Shown here one piece after another: positions 20,738 to 31,532 of a stretch of 64,000 nt of DNA. Source of the DNA: Ophioceras dolichostomum (Eukaryota > Ascomycota > Sordariomycetes > Magnaporthales > Ophioceraceae); NCBI GenBank assembly GCA_003049485.1, contig PYST01000006.1, forward strand, positions 219,512 through 283,511, read 5' to 3'. Both the position numbers and the translations under genes were made by a program. How positions within the stretch are numbered: position 1 is the stretch's first letter; every line of letters starts with the position of its first letter. Under the pieces are notes generated by a model that did not search any database, was not told where the DNA came from, and worked only from the letters and a program-made list of their open reading frames with translations.

Positions 20738-22504
20738 GTTGGTTTGAGAGCTTAGGAGCCAAAGTGAAGAGGATCCGCGATTGAGGCTTGCACCATGTGC
20801 AACTGTTAAGAAATTGGTAAGGAAATTGGTAGAGGAGCGGGGAGCGGCCAGCCAACTGCGCTGATGGATTTCTGAGAGAGTCTGCTTGGTTGAGGTCCGT
20901 GCAGTTCAACGGTATCACGTGCACGCGCCGCCAACCAGTCCACCCGCTCCCCCACGCCCCCATGACCCCCCTGTCCTTTTGTTCCCTCCCAGCAGCTCAA
21001 TGGATTGCATTCACCTCCTCTCCCACCGCAAACTAGCGCATTCGCCATCTACTTGCTTGCTCTTTATTCTCTTCTTTTGCTCCCTCTTATTCGCCATTAT
21101 TCCTCGCTGCAACCCCAAATGCAGGATGACAGGACCGAATCAGGCCACGAATGGTCTTGGCGCCTGCGACTGATTCACAAACGAGGCACCCAGCAATGGC
21201 TCAGTGGCCTCCGGCTGGTGGTGTGCGGACCCACCAAATCATGTGCTTTGGTGCCAATATCGCGTAGAACCGGAGCTGCGTCTGCGCATCCGGCCGCACA
21301 GTGTCGCGTCTGGGTCCGGCCAACCCCCTCCTTTTCAGACTTCTCTGTCCCCAACAAAATCCGACATCCCAGCCCCCTCATTTCATTTGCCTCCCGAACA
21401 GGATGACTCGAATGAGTCACACGTTTCAAGACCCCCTTTTTTTTGCTCCCACGCCTCCCCGCAAGCCTCACAGGGCATCGCAAATGTGCGATTTGCGTAT
21501 TGACTTTTTTTTTTTTTTCCCCTGCCCTCCTCTTTGCTTCTTTGCCTTGGCCATCCCCTTTCCGCCCCCTCTCTTAGGAGGAAAGAGTGGGGACGCAGCC
21601 CTGTTGCGTCCACTCAGGTCATAGACTGCCCCTCCAAGTCGTCGAGGATGTTCTGTTGGTCTGAGAGCTCAGGTGCCCTGGCAACCATGGGAGTGGGCAA
21701 AGGATGCACGGCAAACTAACCACTTTACGCGGGTTGCCGCGTTGCCTCCTTCTGCCTCACCCCACCTTCGCGTTTCCCTTGCCTGCACCGACTAAGGCCA
21801 GCCTGCAGTCTCACTGTGTGCTTGTCGGTCTCGCTGTTGGCGCAAACCATATCTTCGCATCGTCTCGGTGTATTGCTATCTAAGAATAGGCCTGAGCGGA
21901 TTGTTCAGGCTTCTGTGCGATCTGGCTTGTACAGCACGGTAGTAGCGTGTTTCCTCTCTGGCTGAGAGAAGGATGCAAGCACGGGAATTCTTCTTCGGCA
22001 GCCTCAGCTCGAAGGTTCCTAGTCCGGATTACTGCCGATTTAGCTATGGCCCCGAGCCGATCATTTCTGCTTGGCACACAGTGGTAACCTACGGAGACTT
22101 AGAACAGTGCTCCATCGCTGTTTGTAGGTGCAACAGCCATTGCCCATACCTTCGGTGCTATGGTACTTTGGTTGGGCCGACCTATATTACTTCCGTTGCC
22201 TCCCCAGCCCTATTTCGTGCCTTCCCACACTCTCCCAATTACGTGACTCATGATAGCTTCTTGCCTCGTTTTTTCTTTCTAGTTGCGCGACCCATTTTAT
22301 CGCTCCATCCACGGATTCATATTGCCGGTTCCATCCTACTCTCCGTCGCTGTTTGCGTGTCCTACCATCTCGTCATCCTCCTCCTCGCCGGCTGCTCCCA
22401 CCAGTCCTCCTCAAGGCTAGATCAGCAAGGCCGACGGAGAGCCAGCAGAAGAGAAAAAAATCCAACGCACCCGTCGAAGCCCCGTCGAAGCACAAGCCGC
22501 CACC
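20738..22504. other. Divergent intergenic region between U9 and U10
   Basis: 1.77 kb. Several frames of 60-180 codons are present, but their C/T-rich composition and lack of family motifs argue against coding. T-tract at 21506-21519. Probably promoters and long 5' UTRs of U9 and U10. Confidence 0.5.
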
Positions 22505-23411
22505 ATGTCCGCTAACAACGACAATGCCATGGCGAGGTTCTTGTTTGCGATTCTGCGGCAGAAGAATTTGAAGGATGTAAGACTAGAATTGTTTAGACCC
22601 CAACCCTCGATCTTTGATGATTCTGATGCTGATAATAATTCGCTCCGTCTAGATCGACTGGAACCAAGTCGCCAACGATCCCGTCCTGACGCAGCCTATC
22701 TCCAACGGCCACGCTGCCAGAATGCGGTACAGCCGCTTCCGGACGGCCATGCTTGGCCTTGAGCCTCAGCGTCGGAATCGTACAAGCGTTGCCAAGTCTC
22801 GACCCTCATCGAAGTCGAAGAAGGGCTCAACCGAACTCAAGTCGAAGAAGGAGGAGACCGCCAACCAGGAGGACCAGGAGATTGTCGAGCAAGAGGCTGC
22901 GAAGGCGGCGCCCGTTCCGAACCGTAACGCCTCCCCCTCCAGGATCAAGCAGGAGATGTTCCAGCCCGCTGCGACCCGCAAATCCACCACAGGCTCGGCG
23001 GCCACGATGACGACAACGTCAGCGATTGCGGTGGCTACCGCAGCGATGTTCTCGGACGGCCATGCACATTACCAGGGCAGGTTGCTGACTCCCTGCAGCG
23101 ACACGGACATGATCATGGCGCCCCAGGGCTACGCCGGGAGCCCTGCGAGCGACATGATGCCGCCCGAAACCCCGTTCGACTTCGTGAATCCCGCTCATTG
23201 TAGTGATGAGCATGGGTCGTGGCACCACCATAGCCCGACTTATCCGGCCTTTGGCTCAATGGCCTGCGAGCTGGACTTCTCGGCTGGGCTGTGCGAGCCG
23301 GACCCTCACCAGCCGGAGGAGCTGTGCATTCCCGCTGCCGCCATGGAGCCCAACGTTGGTCATGCCGGCGTAAAGCACGAGGGGTGGGATTCCCCTCACT
23401 ATTCCATCTAA
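22505..23411 (+). CDS. U10: Myb-like domain protein, long C-terminal region
   Basis: Two exons (22505-22576, 22653-23411) total 831 nt, 276 aa. The domain fills about residues 8-62: MARFLFAILRQKNLKD, intron, IDWNQVANDPVL, SNGHAARMRYSRFRTAMLG. This is the fungal Myb_DNA-bind_8-type pattern. A KSKK-rich segment follows, then RIKQE and VKHE psi-K-x-E motifs, an Ala/Thr-rich stretch and a Pro/His/acidic C-terminus (residues about 150-276) that could be an activation region. It is about twice as long as its neighbours and lies on the opposite strand from U1-U9. Confidence 0.85.
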
Positions 23412-24416
23412 GGCCACGCAGAACGTTCCGGATGCGGCAAGTTGCTTGCGCCCCTGAGCATTGTGGCCTTAGTGGATGGCGAATACTGGTTATTACTGGG
23501 CCGTCCGGATACGAGCTTGACGCCTGCACCGATGCTACACAGGATGGTTACTGGCGGGCCGAGGAACTGTTGCTTTTCTTTTCCTGGGACGAGATACATA
23601 ATTTTCTGCTTTTCATTTTTTTCGGTCGTGGCGTTTCTACCTGGTTTCTGAGCTTCGCGCGTCGATATCGATATCGTCCTCCTAATGCTCAGATTTCGAT
23701 CCTTTGCCCTTTTCATTACGAAACAAATCCCACTCTGATAGAGAGGCGTATGGTATCTGGTTGGATGGTTCGGGTGACTCTCAGTCTCGTTTGAGTTGAT
23801 TTTGCTTCTTCTGGGTGGGCTACGAACTATTAGGATTTCATGACATAACGCACTTCCATCGCTGCCTTTTTCATTCATCGCTTCATTCCGTTGCTTTCGT
23901 AGGTGCCGCCGCGTGAAGGTGATCGACCGATTTATTTCTCGCCGCATGAGACGCATGCTTTGGTCGCTTTCTCGCTAATCAGTGAATTTCGTCCTCGAAT
24001 GCTGCCTAGGTCAGGTATCTGGGTCCACGGGCACGGCGGATAGATTTTGGTTTGGTTGCCGTAGTTCCCTCTCGCTCTTTCCTCAAACGACCGTGGCCGT
24101 CCAGAATATCTTTCCGTCGTCCCCCAAGTCCAATTCTCGCTGCCACCTCTTCACCACAGCCCAAATCCGTCGCCTTATGCCCATGCCAATTTACTTCCAC
24201 TCCGAACGTCCGCCAACACAATCTGCATCAATCAACACAGATTCCCTCAGCAATTTCCATCCCGCACTTGCCACCGCCGACGTCCTACAAAAGCCAAGCA
24301 GACCCCAAGAAAGCATCTAGTGAGCAAACATACCCATCCGAAGGCATTCTTCTGTTGTACAAGGTTGCCATATTGAACTCTCACGCAGGAATCTCAACGT
24401 CACACTTCAAATCATC
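23412..24416. other. Intergenic between U10 and U11
   Basis: About 1 kb with no gene recognised; U10 3' UTR and U11 promoter/leader. Confidence 0.5.
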
Positions 24417-25061
24417 ATGGCATCCGAGACCGCCAAGAAGATGGTCGAGCCTACTGCGCAGGAGGCTTACTTCTTCTTATACATCCTGAAGAACCTGAAG
24501 AACAAGCCGGACGTGGACTGGGAGGCGGTCGCCCAGGACGCCAATTTCAAGAATGGAGCCACTGCCAGCGTGAGTTACCCACCCTCCTCGCAGCCTCGCC
24601 TTCCATTTCAGTTCGTCTGAAACGGATCAGATCCTCTGCAGAGACGCTCGCTGCTGTCCTCTTCTGTGACCTTCACCCAATCCCTGCCAAACGTGCAACT
24701 GACCTTCCCGACACAGGCTCGCTTCCGTCAGATCAAGCAGAAGCTAGGCTTCAACACCAATAATCTTAACCCCCCCGCCTCGACCAAGGTTCAGAAGGGC
24801 GAGAAATCTCCCGGAGCCCGCGTCCGCAAGACGCCCGCCACTCCTCGCAAGAGGAAGGCCAAGGGGGAGGAGGACGTCTCGCCTGCCATGAAGAAGGAGG
24901 GAATTGACGAGAAGGAGGGAATTGACGAGAAGGAGGGAATAGACGAGGAGCAGGCGCCGCAGACTCCCATCCAGGCCACAGGCTTCGAGTTGGCCACATC
25001 GCCGGAGATCAAGCCGGAGGACGAGCCGGCTCAGACCTACAATGGCTATGCCTTCGCCTGA
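24417..25061 (+). CDS. U11: small Myb-like domain protein
   Basis: Two exons (24417-24569, 24717-25061), phase-0 intron with an ACTGAC branch, 165 aa. The domain reads AQEAYFFLYILKNLKN, VDWEAVAQDANF, then across the intron ARFRQIKQKLGF. The tail has TPRKRKAK and a triplicated KEGIDE hexapeptide, and ends with EIKPED (psi-K-x-E). Closest relative in the window is U2. Probably nuclear. Confidence 0.86.
24893..24951 (+). repeat. Triplicated GAGGGAATTGACGAGAAG-type minisatellite in U11
   Basis: Three tandem 18-bp copies encode KEGIDE three times in the linker of U11. The third copy has ATAGAC in place of ATTGAC. In-frame copy-number change would be tolerated. Confidence 0.85.
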
Positions 25062-25948
25062 TTGCCATTTGTTCCCGTTCACCCACGGTCCAGCCTATAG
25101 CCGGTGTTTCCGCTGGGAGCACGGTCAGGTTCATTGGAGGATGGGTCATCGGCGGCGGACTGGTCACTGGCGGAGAACTGGGCCAGCGGCACTCACAGTA
25201 GCATAGACTCTCCTTCTCCCTATCACCACTTATTTTGTTGTGCTTTGGGATCTGTCTTGTTCTCTTCTGCCTTTCACAATCGCACTCATTTGATTACCTT
25301 GCGTTGCGATCAATTGATCTTGGGCCTTGATCCGGAGGTGGATTCATGAGTATCTGAGACGATCACTACCTAGGTAGGTAAATGGACACAACCCGGTTAC
25401 GAATTCGTGAGCGAAATAGCAGGACAGAGGCTGGTTGACAGACACGTGAAAAGATGTTGATAGCTTTGAGCGGAAGAACGAAAAGTGCATATAGAGGCAT
25501 CGTTCCTCCGGCACAGGGTAGATCACAATACATTACTCATTACTCATCGCATCACCTTTCATAGCCTCACATTTTTGTGCGGAGAGTGCCTTGTTTTCCT
25601 TATCGCCTTGATGGTTCAGGACTACCTGAAGACGGGCAGTCGAAAAACACTAAGCCCATTAGTTGGTCCTCAGGGACACGGGATGTCTGGCATCTCTTCC
25701 AACCTTCCTAACCGAAATCGAAGCGTTTGCAGAGCTATCACGAAATCGTTCTCTTTTTAGCCAGAGAGAAACGAGAAAACAGACCAGATTTTCCTCGAAC
25801 CATCTTAAAGTCCTCCGAATATCGTGTCACCCACTAAACCTGCGTGAAAGCTTGGAAAAAGAAACCAAGACCATGGTGAGAGAAGAATGGCCCCCAATGT
25901 AAAAAAAAGAAAGATGCGTGCCACAGCAAGGGATCTGCAAGCGACTAG
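25062..25948. other. Convergent 3' flanks of U11 and U12
   Basis: No gene recognised; includes an ACCTAGGTAGGT motif near 25369. Confidence 0.5.
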
Positions 25949-26509
25949 TTAGATGTTGTTCGCAGGGGTGAACTCATCGGAAGCAACATCCTCCTCCTTA
26001 ATGACCTCCGCCTCGTTGCCCTTCTCATCAACGGTATCATCGCTCTCGCCGTAGTCCTGGGGCTTGGCGGAAGCGCGCTTTGGCGTCTCTCGCTTGCGAC
26101 GCTTTAGGTCGGGCGGGGATGGGAGCTCGTCACTGGGCGTGTCGTCCGCCGAGTCGCCATATGTGTGGCGAGCCCGAGCCAGAGGCTGCTTTCGCTTGCG
26201 GGGCGTGCTCGTAGATCCGGGAGCGAATGTAGATGCTCCGGATATCTTGCTCTTGTGCTCCTTCATTATCTTTTTACTCCAGCGGCTCCTGTCGTATCCG
26301 TAAGCGCATTAGCAATCGTGTAGGTCAAGAGCGTTCCGTTGGAGATTCCGAACGTCAACTTACGAAAGCGCCTCCTTTGAGAAGGAGTATCCCCACTCCA
26401 CCATAATCTTGTGAGCCTTCGACCAGTCCGGCCGGACTGGAACGTTGCTGGTGGCGACAAGAATGGCCATGAGAAGATCGCGCTCCGCCGCTCCGTCCCA
26501 GTGAGACAT
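25949..26509 (-). CDS. U12: small SANT/Myb-like domain protein (W-type)
   Basis: Two exons (26364-26509, 25949-26288) total 486 nt, 161 aa. The domain reads HWDGAAERDLLMAILVAT, DWSKAHKIMVEWGYSFSKEALS, with the phase-2 intron at the shared position, then SRWSKKIMKEHKSK. The tail has STPRKRKQP and LKRRKRETPKR basic motifs, then VIKEED (psi-K-x-E) in an acidic end. Last member of the cluster. Confidence 0.84.
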
Positions 26510-27774
26510 GGTGACGATTGTTTCCTTGAAGTGTCTTCAGAGGCGGGTGAGATTTGAGATCAGTATAGCGGACTCTTTGTTCGGGAAAGTGCGAAGCAGT
26601 GAGATTCAGATACCTACAGGTGCCTGACAAAGGTCGACGTAAGTGGCACACTCTCGTGAGACTGATTGGTGCAGCACGAGGTCGAAGCTGGGTGAAGACC
26701 GCTTCTTTCTTGTGGATGGTACGGACTGTAGGATGGGAATGGGGAGTTTTTGCGTCGCAGACTGGAAGAATGATAACAGAGAGTGGTGTAGGCGCAACGG
26801 CAATACAGGGAAGCGTACGTCGGTAGAATAGTGCAGACGAGAACGAACGGTGCGTGATAAGTGTCGTACGTGATAGGTGTCGCAAGTGGCAGGAAAGGGA
26901 ATGACTGGCACAGGGGAGATTGAAGAGACGGGGGTGAGCTGAATGGTGCTGCGGGCGTCCTGGAGGAGGAAAGTGCGGGCTGGGAGACTCGGGGAAGGAG
27001 CGAGGAGGAGCCGCCGGCCACACAGATATGCCGCCGGAGATATGGACCGTGAAACTCGGGATCGAGACCCCGTCCGCTCGCCCTAGATGTGATCTGGAGT
27101 CGATCTGACCTGATGGGATGAATGGATCTTGGATGAACTCGCTTCAGGTATCAATATGTGTACTGAGGTAGTTAGAGCTAGATACGTTAGTACCTGCTTA
27201 TCTGCTACGAGGCCGGCCCCTTCGTGGCATGAGATATCATCGTTTGTCTCCAAATGGGCATATCATCGATCGAGCATTGGAGGCGTTGAGCAGAATACGG
27301 ATGGGAGATCGGCCGTCGAGATGGGAGTTAACCTAGCTGGGACTTATTCAATCCGTCGTATTTACTGCTCTTCTGCGTGTTGGGTTAGGATAACTTGATT
27401 GTTGCTCGATAGTGGTGGAGGGGGCTCGCCTCTCGCCCTGCTTGCAACCCAGTGTACGATTGACCGGTACGTTGGCATCGACGACGCTTCTAATACTTAT
27501 GAAGATCTCCAGGGATGGAGACTGTATTGTTCTTGATGATTAGGCGAGCGTGGAAGTGAGCCGTGACCTTCTGTAGGTGACACTAGGAAAGGTGCTAGGT
27601 CGAATAATAGCGCGCAAGACCTCCGGTCACGATGGTCGATATCATTACGACTAAGGGCCGAACCAGTCCTCCGCTCCGACTCCTCCGTACCTAGGTATCC
27701 ATAGCAGACAAACATGTCCCAAACGCCTGACGAAGACCACGTGAAATATGCCGATATGTGGAACATGAAGCCAA
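26510..27774. other. Intergenic between U12 and Ufd1
   Basis: 1.27 kb, no gene recognised. Contains GTACCTAGGTA near 27687. Confidence 0.5.
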
Positions 27775-29098
27775 TTACCTCTTGCCGTCAAGCCGCCGGC
27801 CATCGCCATCCGGCTTCTTCTTCTCAGGGGTCGACGCGCGCTCATCTCCATCCCCCTTCCGCTTGGCCACGCCTCGTAGAGTCTGGCCCTGGCCGGCGAA
27901 GTGCGGGCGCTGCGCGTTCTCTTTCTCTTCCTCCTTCTCAGCGTCAGTCTTGACTGGCTTGATCTCGTAGCCAAAGAAGAGCTTGTTCGGAGGCAGCCGC
28001 AGTGGCATAGGCCCGTTGGTGCGGCGGAGGAGGGCCTGTGGTGTCTCCTTTGCGTTCGCCGACGCACCGGCCACGGGAGTGGAGGGCTTTGGGGTCGGGG
28101 CCTTGCTCCCCTTGCGGCTTCCAATGCGATTACCCTCGCCCAGGAAGTTAGAGGCAGCCGTCTTGGCGGTGCCGGGGGCAATCGCGTCGTAGTTGATGGC
28201 CTGGGCCATGCCGCCTTGGCTGTGGAGGAGGCCTCCCGCGGGCAGGCCGCCCCCCCTGGCGCTCCGAGGCGTGCTCGTGCCGCTGCCCTTCTGCCTCTCC
28301 GGCTCGACATAGCCGACAGGTGGCGCGAAGTCGACCGAAACGTCCGTCTCGATCATGCTCACACCCATCTTAGCGGACTCGGGCTTGACGTCGAGCACGG
28401 CCATCTCGTAGACATCGTCATTGTACTCGAAGCTGAACACATCGCCCTTGGTCAAGGTGGCGAAATTCCGGAACGCCTTCTCCAGCACGGCTCTGGGATC
28501 GCTGATGTCTAGGAAGCGCACCGACTGTGGCTGTAGCTTCACAAGGCGCGCCAGTTCCAGTGAAGTTGACTTGATCTGGATCATGTCTCCCACGTCCAAA
28601 AGCAGCGTTTGCATCATCTATAGCTCATATGTTAGTCGGTTGTTTCCCACGTACACGTGCGCGCTGGGCACAAGATTTGCATGATCCCCCACACGGGATT
28701 TGTTCGGTTGTACGAACCCACTGTGGCAGATACGCCCTGCCTTCCTCGGCGACAAACTCTAGGACTCCAGAATGCGTGTGTCGGTCGTTTTCGCCGTTGA
28801 TAAGCTCCATGAGCAGCGGCCATTGGACGTGCAACTTCGAGACCTTGTCCAGCGCGGACGCGGGGAGGAAGATCTTGGAACCGTGATTCAGCTCGGGCCT
28901 CTCGCTCCCGGGAGCCATCACCATGGGGTAGCATCGGTAGTATTCGTCAAAACGCTGGACGATGGGGCGCCGACCTCCCCGCATCATCGGCGGGTACATA
29001 TTATCTGGGTGAAACTAGACGTACGGAGTAAATACAGGCGGTTAGTGAAGGCTATGAAGAAGGGACGGGAATGAACTGGCGGCGAGAAAGCTCACCAT
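27775..29098 (-). CDS. ufd1: Ufd1, cofactor of the Cdc48 segregase
   Basis: Three exons (29096-29098, 28718-29014, 27775-28617) total 1143 nt, 380 aa. Exon 1 is the ATG alone, with GTGAGC next to it and a CACTAACC branch; splicing yields MFHPDNMYPPMMRGG. Family blocks: FDEYYRCYPMVM, HGSKIFLPASALDKVSKL, WPLLMELINGE, HSGVLEFVAEEGRAYLPQWMMQTLLL, then DISDPRAVLEKAFRNFATLTKGD (double-psi barrel and second subdomain). The C-terminal third is low complexity with a FFGYEIKP segment near the Npl4/Cdc48-binding part. Ufd1-Npl4 recruits ubiquitylated substrates to Cdc48 in ER-associated degradation and chromatin extraction. Divergent from lin1. Confidence 0.95.
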
Positions 29099-29652
29099 CT
29101 TCTTTGCAGAGCTTGTTCGAGCGGATCGAAGGTCGGAATATGCGATCGCAGGCTACGCTGTCAAAAGAGCCTCCTTCTTCTCAGGGTTTCCAAGCTTTGT
29201 TGAAAAGTGTTGTCGCAGAGTGTGCAAGAATTTGTATTGTGGCGATCGATTTTTGAGAGATTGCGGCTGTATGTCAGGCAACGACGGAGGCAACGACTTT
29301 GGGGTTTGATGACGAAACAGCCAGCAAAGCATCAGCAAGCCAACGGCGGAAGCTTAGAAGCCTTGTGCTGCTAAATGTTACCTGAGTACCCCGCTGTGGA
29401 GTCACATTTGAGCTGTGTTCGCGCACAAGGTGCGCTCCACCTGTGTCTTCAAAGTGAACCACATGCACCCAGCTCCGCGACATCACCTGAACTCAGCTCT
29501 GCAAATAACAACCTGGAACCTAGACGGCAACGGTCTTTCATTTTTTAATCGACGCTCCTGAAGGGCCCCTTCGAATCTTGCGCACTTCCTCTATCTTTGT
29601 GCTTGGATCTAGATGTGCTCCCCGACGGATCCCCATCCCTGCCACTTACGCC
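29099..29652. promoter_or_regulatory. Divergent promoter between ufd1 and lin1
   Basis: 554 bp with no coding sequence recognised; must serve both genes. Confidence 0.5.
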
Positions 29653-31149
29653 ATGTCTGCCAGACACACCCTCGCGAGACCGAAACGCGCCGGTGAGGCT
29701 TTCGCCAGGTCTCACCATGGGGAGCGAGACAGAGGGGAAACTGAGGCGAGGGGTGTGCCTTCTAAGAAGGTCAAGTTCGACGTCCGCAACCCGTCCTCCC
29801 TGGCAGCAGACGCTCGCGAGGAAGACGACGTGCTTGACGCAGATGTCATTGGCAAAGGAGGCGGCCTAGCCACGAAGCGTGGGGCCGTGAACATTGACGG
29901 CTACGACAGCGACTCGGACAACGAAAACTTCGATGCGCGTGCCGACGCGAAATCCTCACGCAGTGGTGACAAGCCCCTAAACATATTGGACCAGCTTGAC
30001 AACTACGACTCGAGGCTGAAGGGGGGCAGCTCCTCAAACAAGGGAGGTGGCGGCGGCGGCGACGACGACGGCGACGACGACGATATGTTTGCAGGGGGTG
30101 ACGGGGAGAATGAGGTAACCGGTAACGTCTCTGAGAGAGGGCGTAAAGGAAAGGATGTGCACTTTTTGGACAACGATGCCATTGAGGGCCAAGATCACTC
30201 AAGCAAGAGCGGTGGCCATATCATCCTACACAGGGAAGAAAGTAGCGAAGACGACGACGACGCAGAGCTGGCCATCGCAGAACAAGAGGTCGATGAGGAA
30301 GTCGGAGCCGGTGGCCTGAAGCGACATGCGCCCAAGATCGATGCCTTCAATATGAGACAGGAGCAGGAAGAGGGGGCGTTCGACGAGGCAGGCAACTTCA
30401 TCCGGAAGGCTGCTGATGCCGATGAGGTTCACGACAGGTGGCTGGACGGCATCAAGAAGAAAGACATGAAGAAGGCGGCTGCCGCTCACGAGAAGCGCGA
30501 GGCCGACCTGCGCCAGCAGCGCAAAGAGGAGGACAGCATCATCACAGCTGACCTGATCAAGACCCTTATTCTAAATCTTGAGAGAGGCGAAACGGCCCTG
30601 GAGACCCTCGCGAGGCTCGGGAAAGCTCAAGCCAAAACCAAGGTCAAAAAAGTACCGAAGTGGAAGCTGAAAAAGCAGAGCAGTGCTGCCGGGAACGGGG
30701 AAGGGGCAGATCATATGGCCATCGACTCCGAAAAGGACGCTGTGGATGCGACGCAGCAGCAGGTCAAAGCCTCTATCGGCGCGATCACCGAGGCTGCGGA
30801 TCGGCTCCTGGGCAGAGACTACCAGGATATCTACGATACTGAGCGGGAAATGCTCGTGAGGGAATACCGAAACGAGACGGGCGAGGCCTGGGTAGAGCCT
30901 CCGCGGGTGGACATTGGCGAGACAGAAAGTGACGTGTCGGGTCAATCAGGAACGAAACCTGGAGATGACGCGTTGTCCTCTCAGTGGGAGTATCGGTGGA
31001 CGGACGGCAGAGATGGTGCGCCGAAGCAGGGTCCATTTGATACTGAGGCGATGAAGGCATGGCACGCCGCTGGCTACTTCGGCGAGGGGGTCGAGTTCCG
31101 ACGGGCGGGCACAGCAGAGGAGTGGACTCGCGTAGCCCCTTTTCTTTGA
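29653..31149 (+). CDS. lin1: Lin1/CD2BP2-type U5 snRNP protein (GYF domain)
   Basis: Single exon, 498 aa from the first in-frame ATG (context CGCCATG). The N-terminus is basic with KKVKFDVRNPS, then acidic repeats (DGYDSDSDNENFD, a poly-Asp/Gly tract), a central block typical of the family (DEAGNFIRKAADADEVHDRWLDGI) and Lys/Glu-rich helices. The C-terminal about 60 residues form a GYF domain: QWEYRW, then GPF-x4-M-x2-W-x3-GYF. CD2BP2/Lin1 associates with U5 snRNP proteins (Prp6/Prp8 side) before tri-snRNP formation, and the GYF domain binds Pro-rich ligands. Length is somewhat more than yeast Lin1 and close to other fungal forms. Confidence 0.93.
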   Translation: MSARHTLARPKRAGEAFARSHHGERDRGETEARGVPSKKVKFDVRNPSSLAADAREEDDVLDADVIGKGGGLATKRGAVNIDGYDSDSDNENFDARADAKSSRSGDKPLNILDQLDNYDSRLKGGSSSNKGGGGGGDDDGDDDDMFAGGDGENEVTGNVSERGRKGKDVHFLDNDAIEGQDHSSKSGGHIILHREESSEDDDDAELAIAEQEVDEEVGAGGLKRHAPKIDAFNMRQEQEEGAFDEAGNFIRKAADADEVHDRWLDGIKKKDMKKAAAAHEKREADLRQQRKEEDSIITADLIKTLILNLERGETALETLARLGKAQAKTKVKKVPKWKLKKQSSAAGNGEGADHMAIDSEKDAVDATQQQVKASIGAITEAADRLLGRDYQDIYDTEREMLVREYRNETGEAWVEPPRVDIGETESDVSGQSGTKPGDDALSSQWEYRWTDGRDGAPKQGPFDTEAMKAWHAAGYFGEGVEFRRAGTAEEWTRVAPFL

Positions 31150-31532
31150 ATCAAGAGAGACGCTAAGGGAGCTAGGTACCTAGGCAAGTGGTACCTATCA
31201 GCTGAGTGAATGAGAGACAATCCAGGTCACCGGCCGTCGTTGACGTTGTTTCTATGGTACAGTTCGGAGTACCTGTAAAAAGACACTCCGGGACTTTCTA
31301 AACAAGGAAGTAGAAACTTGAACGAAGACATGTAGCGTCAAGTGCCAAAAGCAAGCTGCCCTATTTTTGCTTCCATCCTTATAACGCCCTTCCACGCCAT
31401 GAAGAAATGTGTGATCCAACAAGAAAAAAGAAAAGAAAAGAAAAGAAAAAAACAGCAGCTAGCTTCGGAAGAGGACCGAATAACTTTCGTGGTCCTAGTC
31501 TAAACAGGCGGCGTGGCAGGTCGGTACACAAA
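31150..31532. other. Convergent 3' flanks of lin1 and rvb2
   Basis: No gene. Contains CTAGGTACCTAGG near 31174-31186 and an (AAAAG)n tract at about 31421-31450. Confidence 0.6.
31421..31450 (+). repeat. (AAAAG)n microsatellite
   Basis: About five AAAAG units in the 3' flank between two convergent genes. Confidence 0.8.

Noticed and set aside
21973..22515. Open frame of 180 codons overlapping the U10 start
   Set aside because: Overlaps the well-supported U10 first exon in another frame; no motif.
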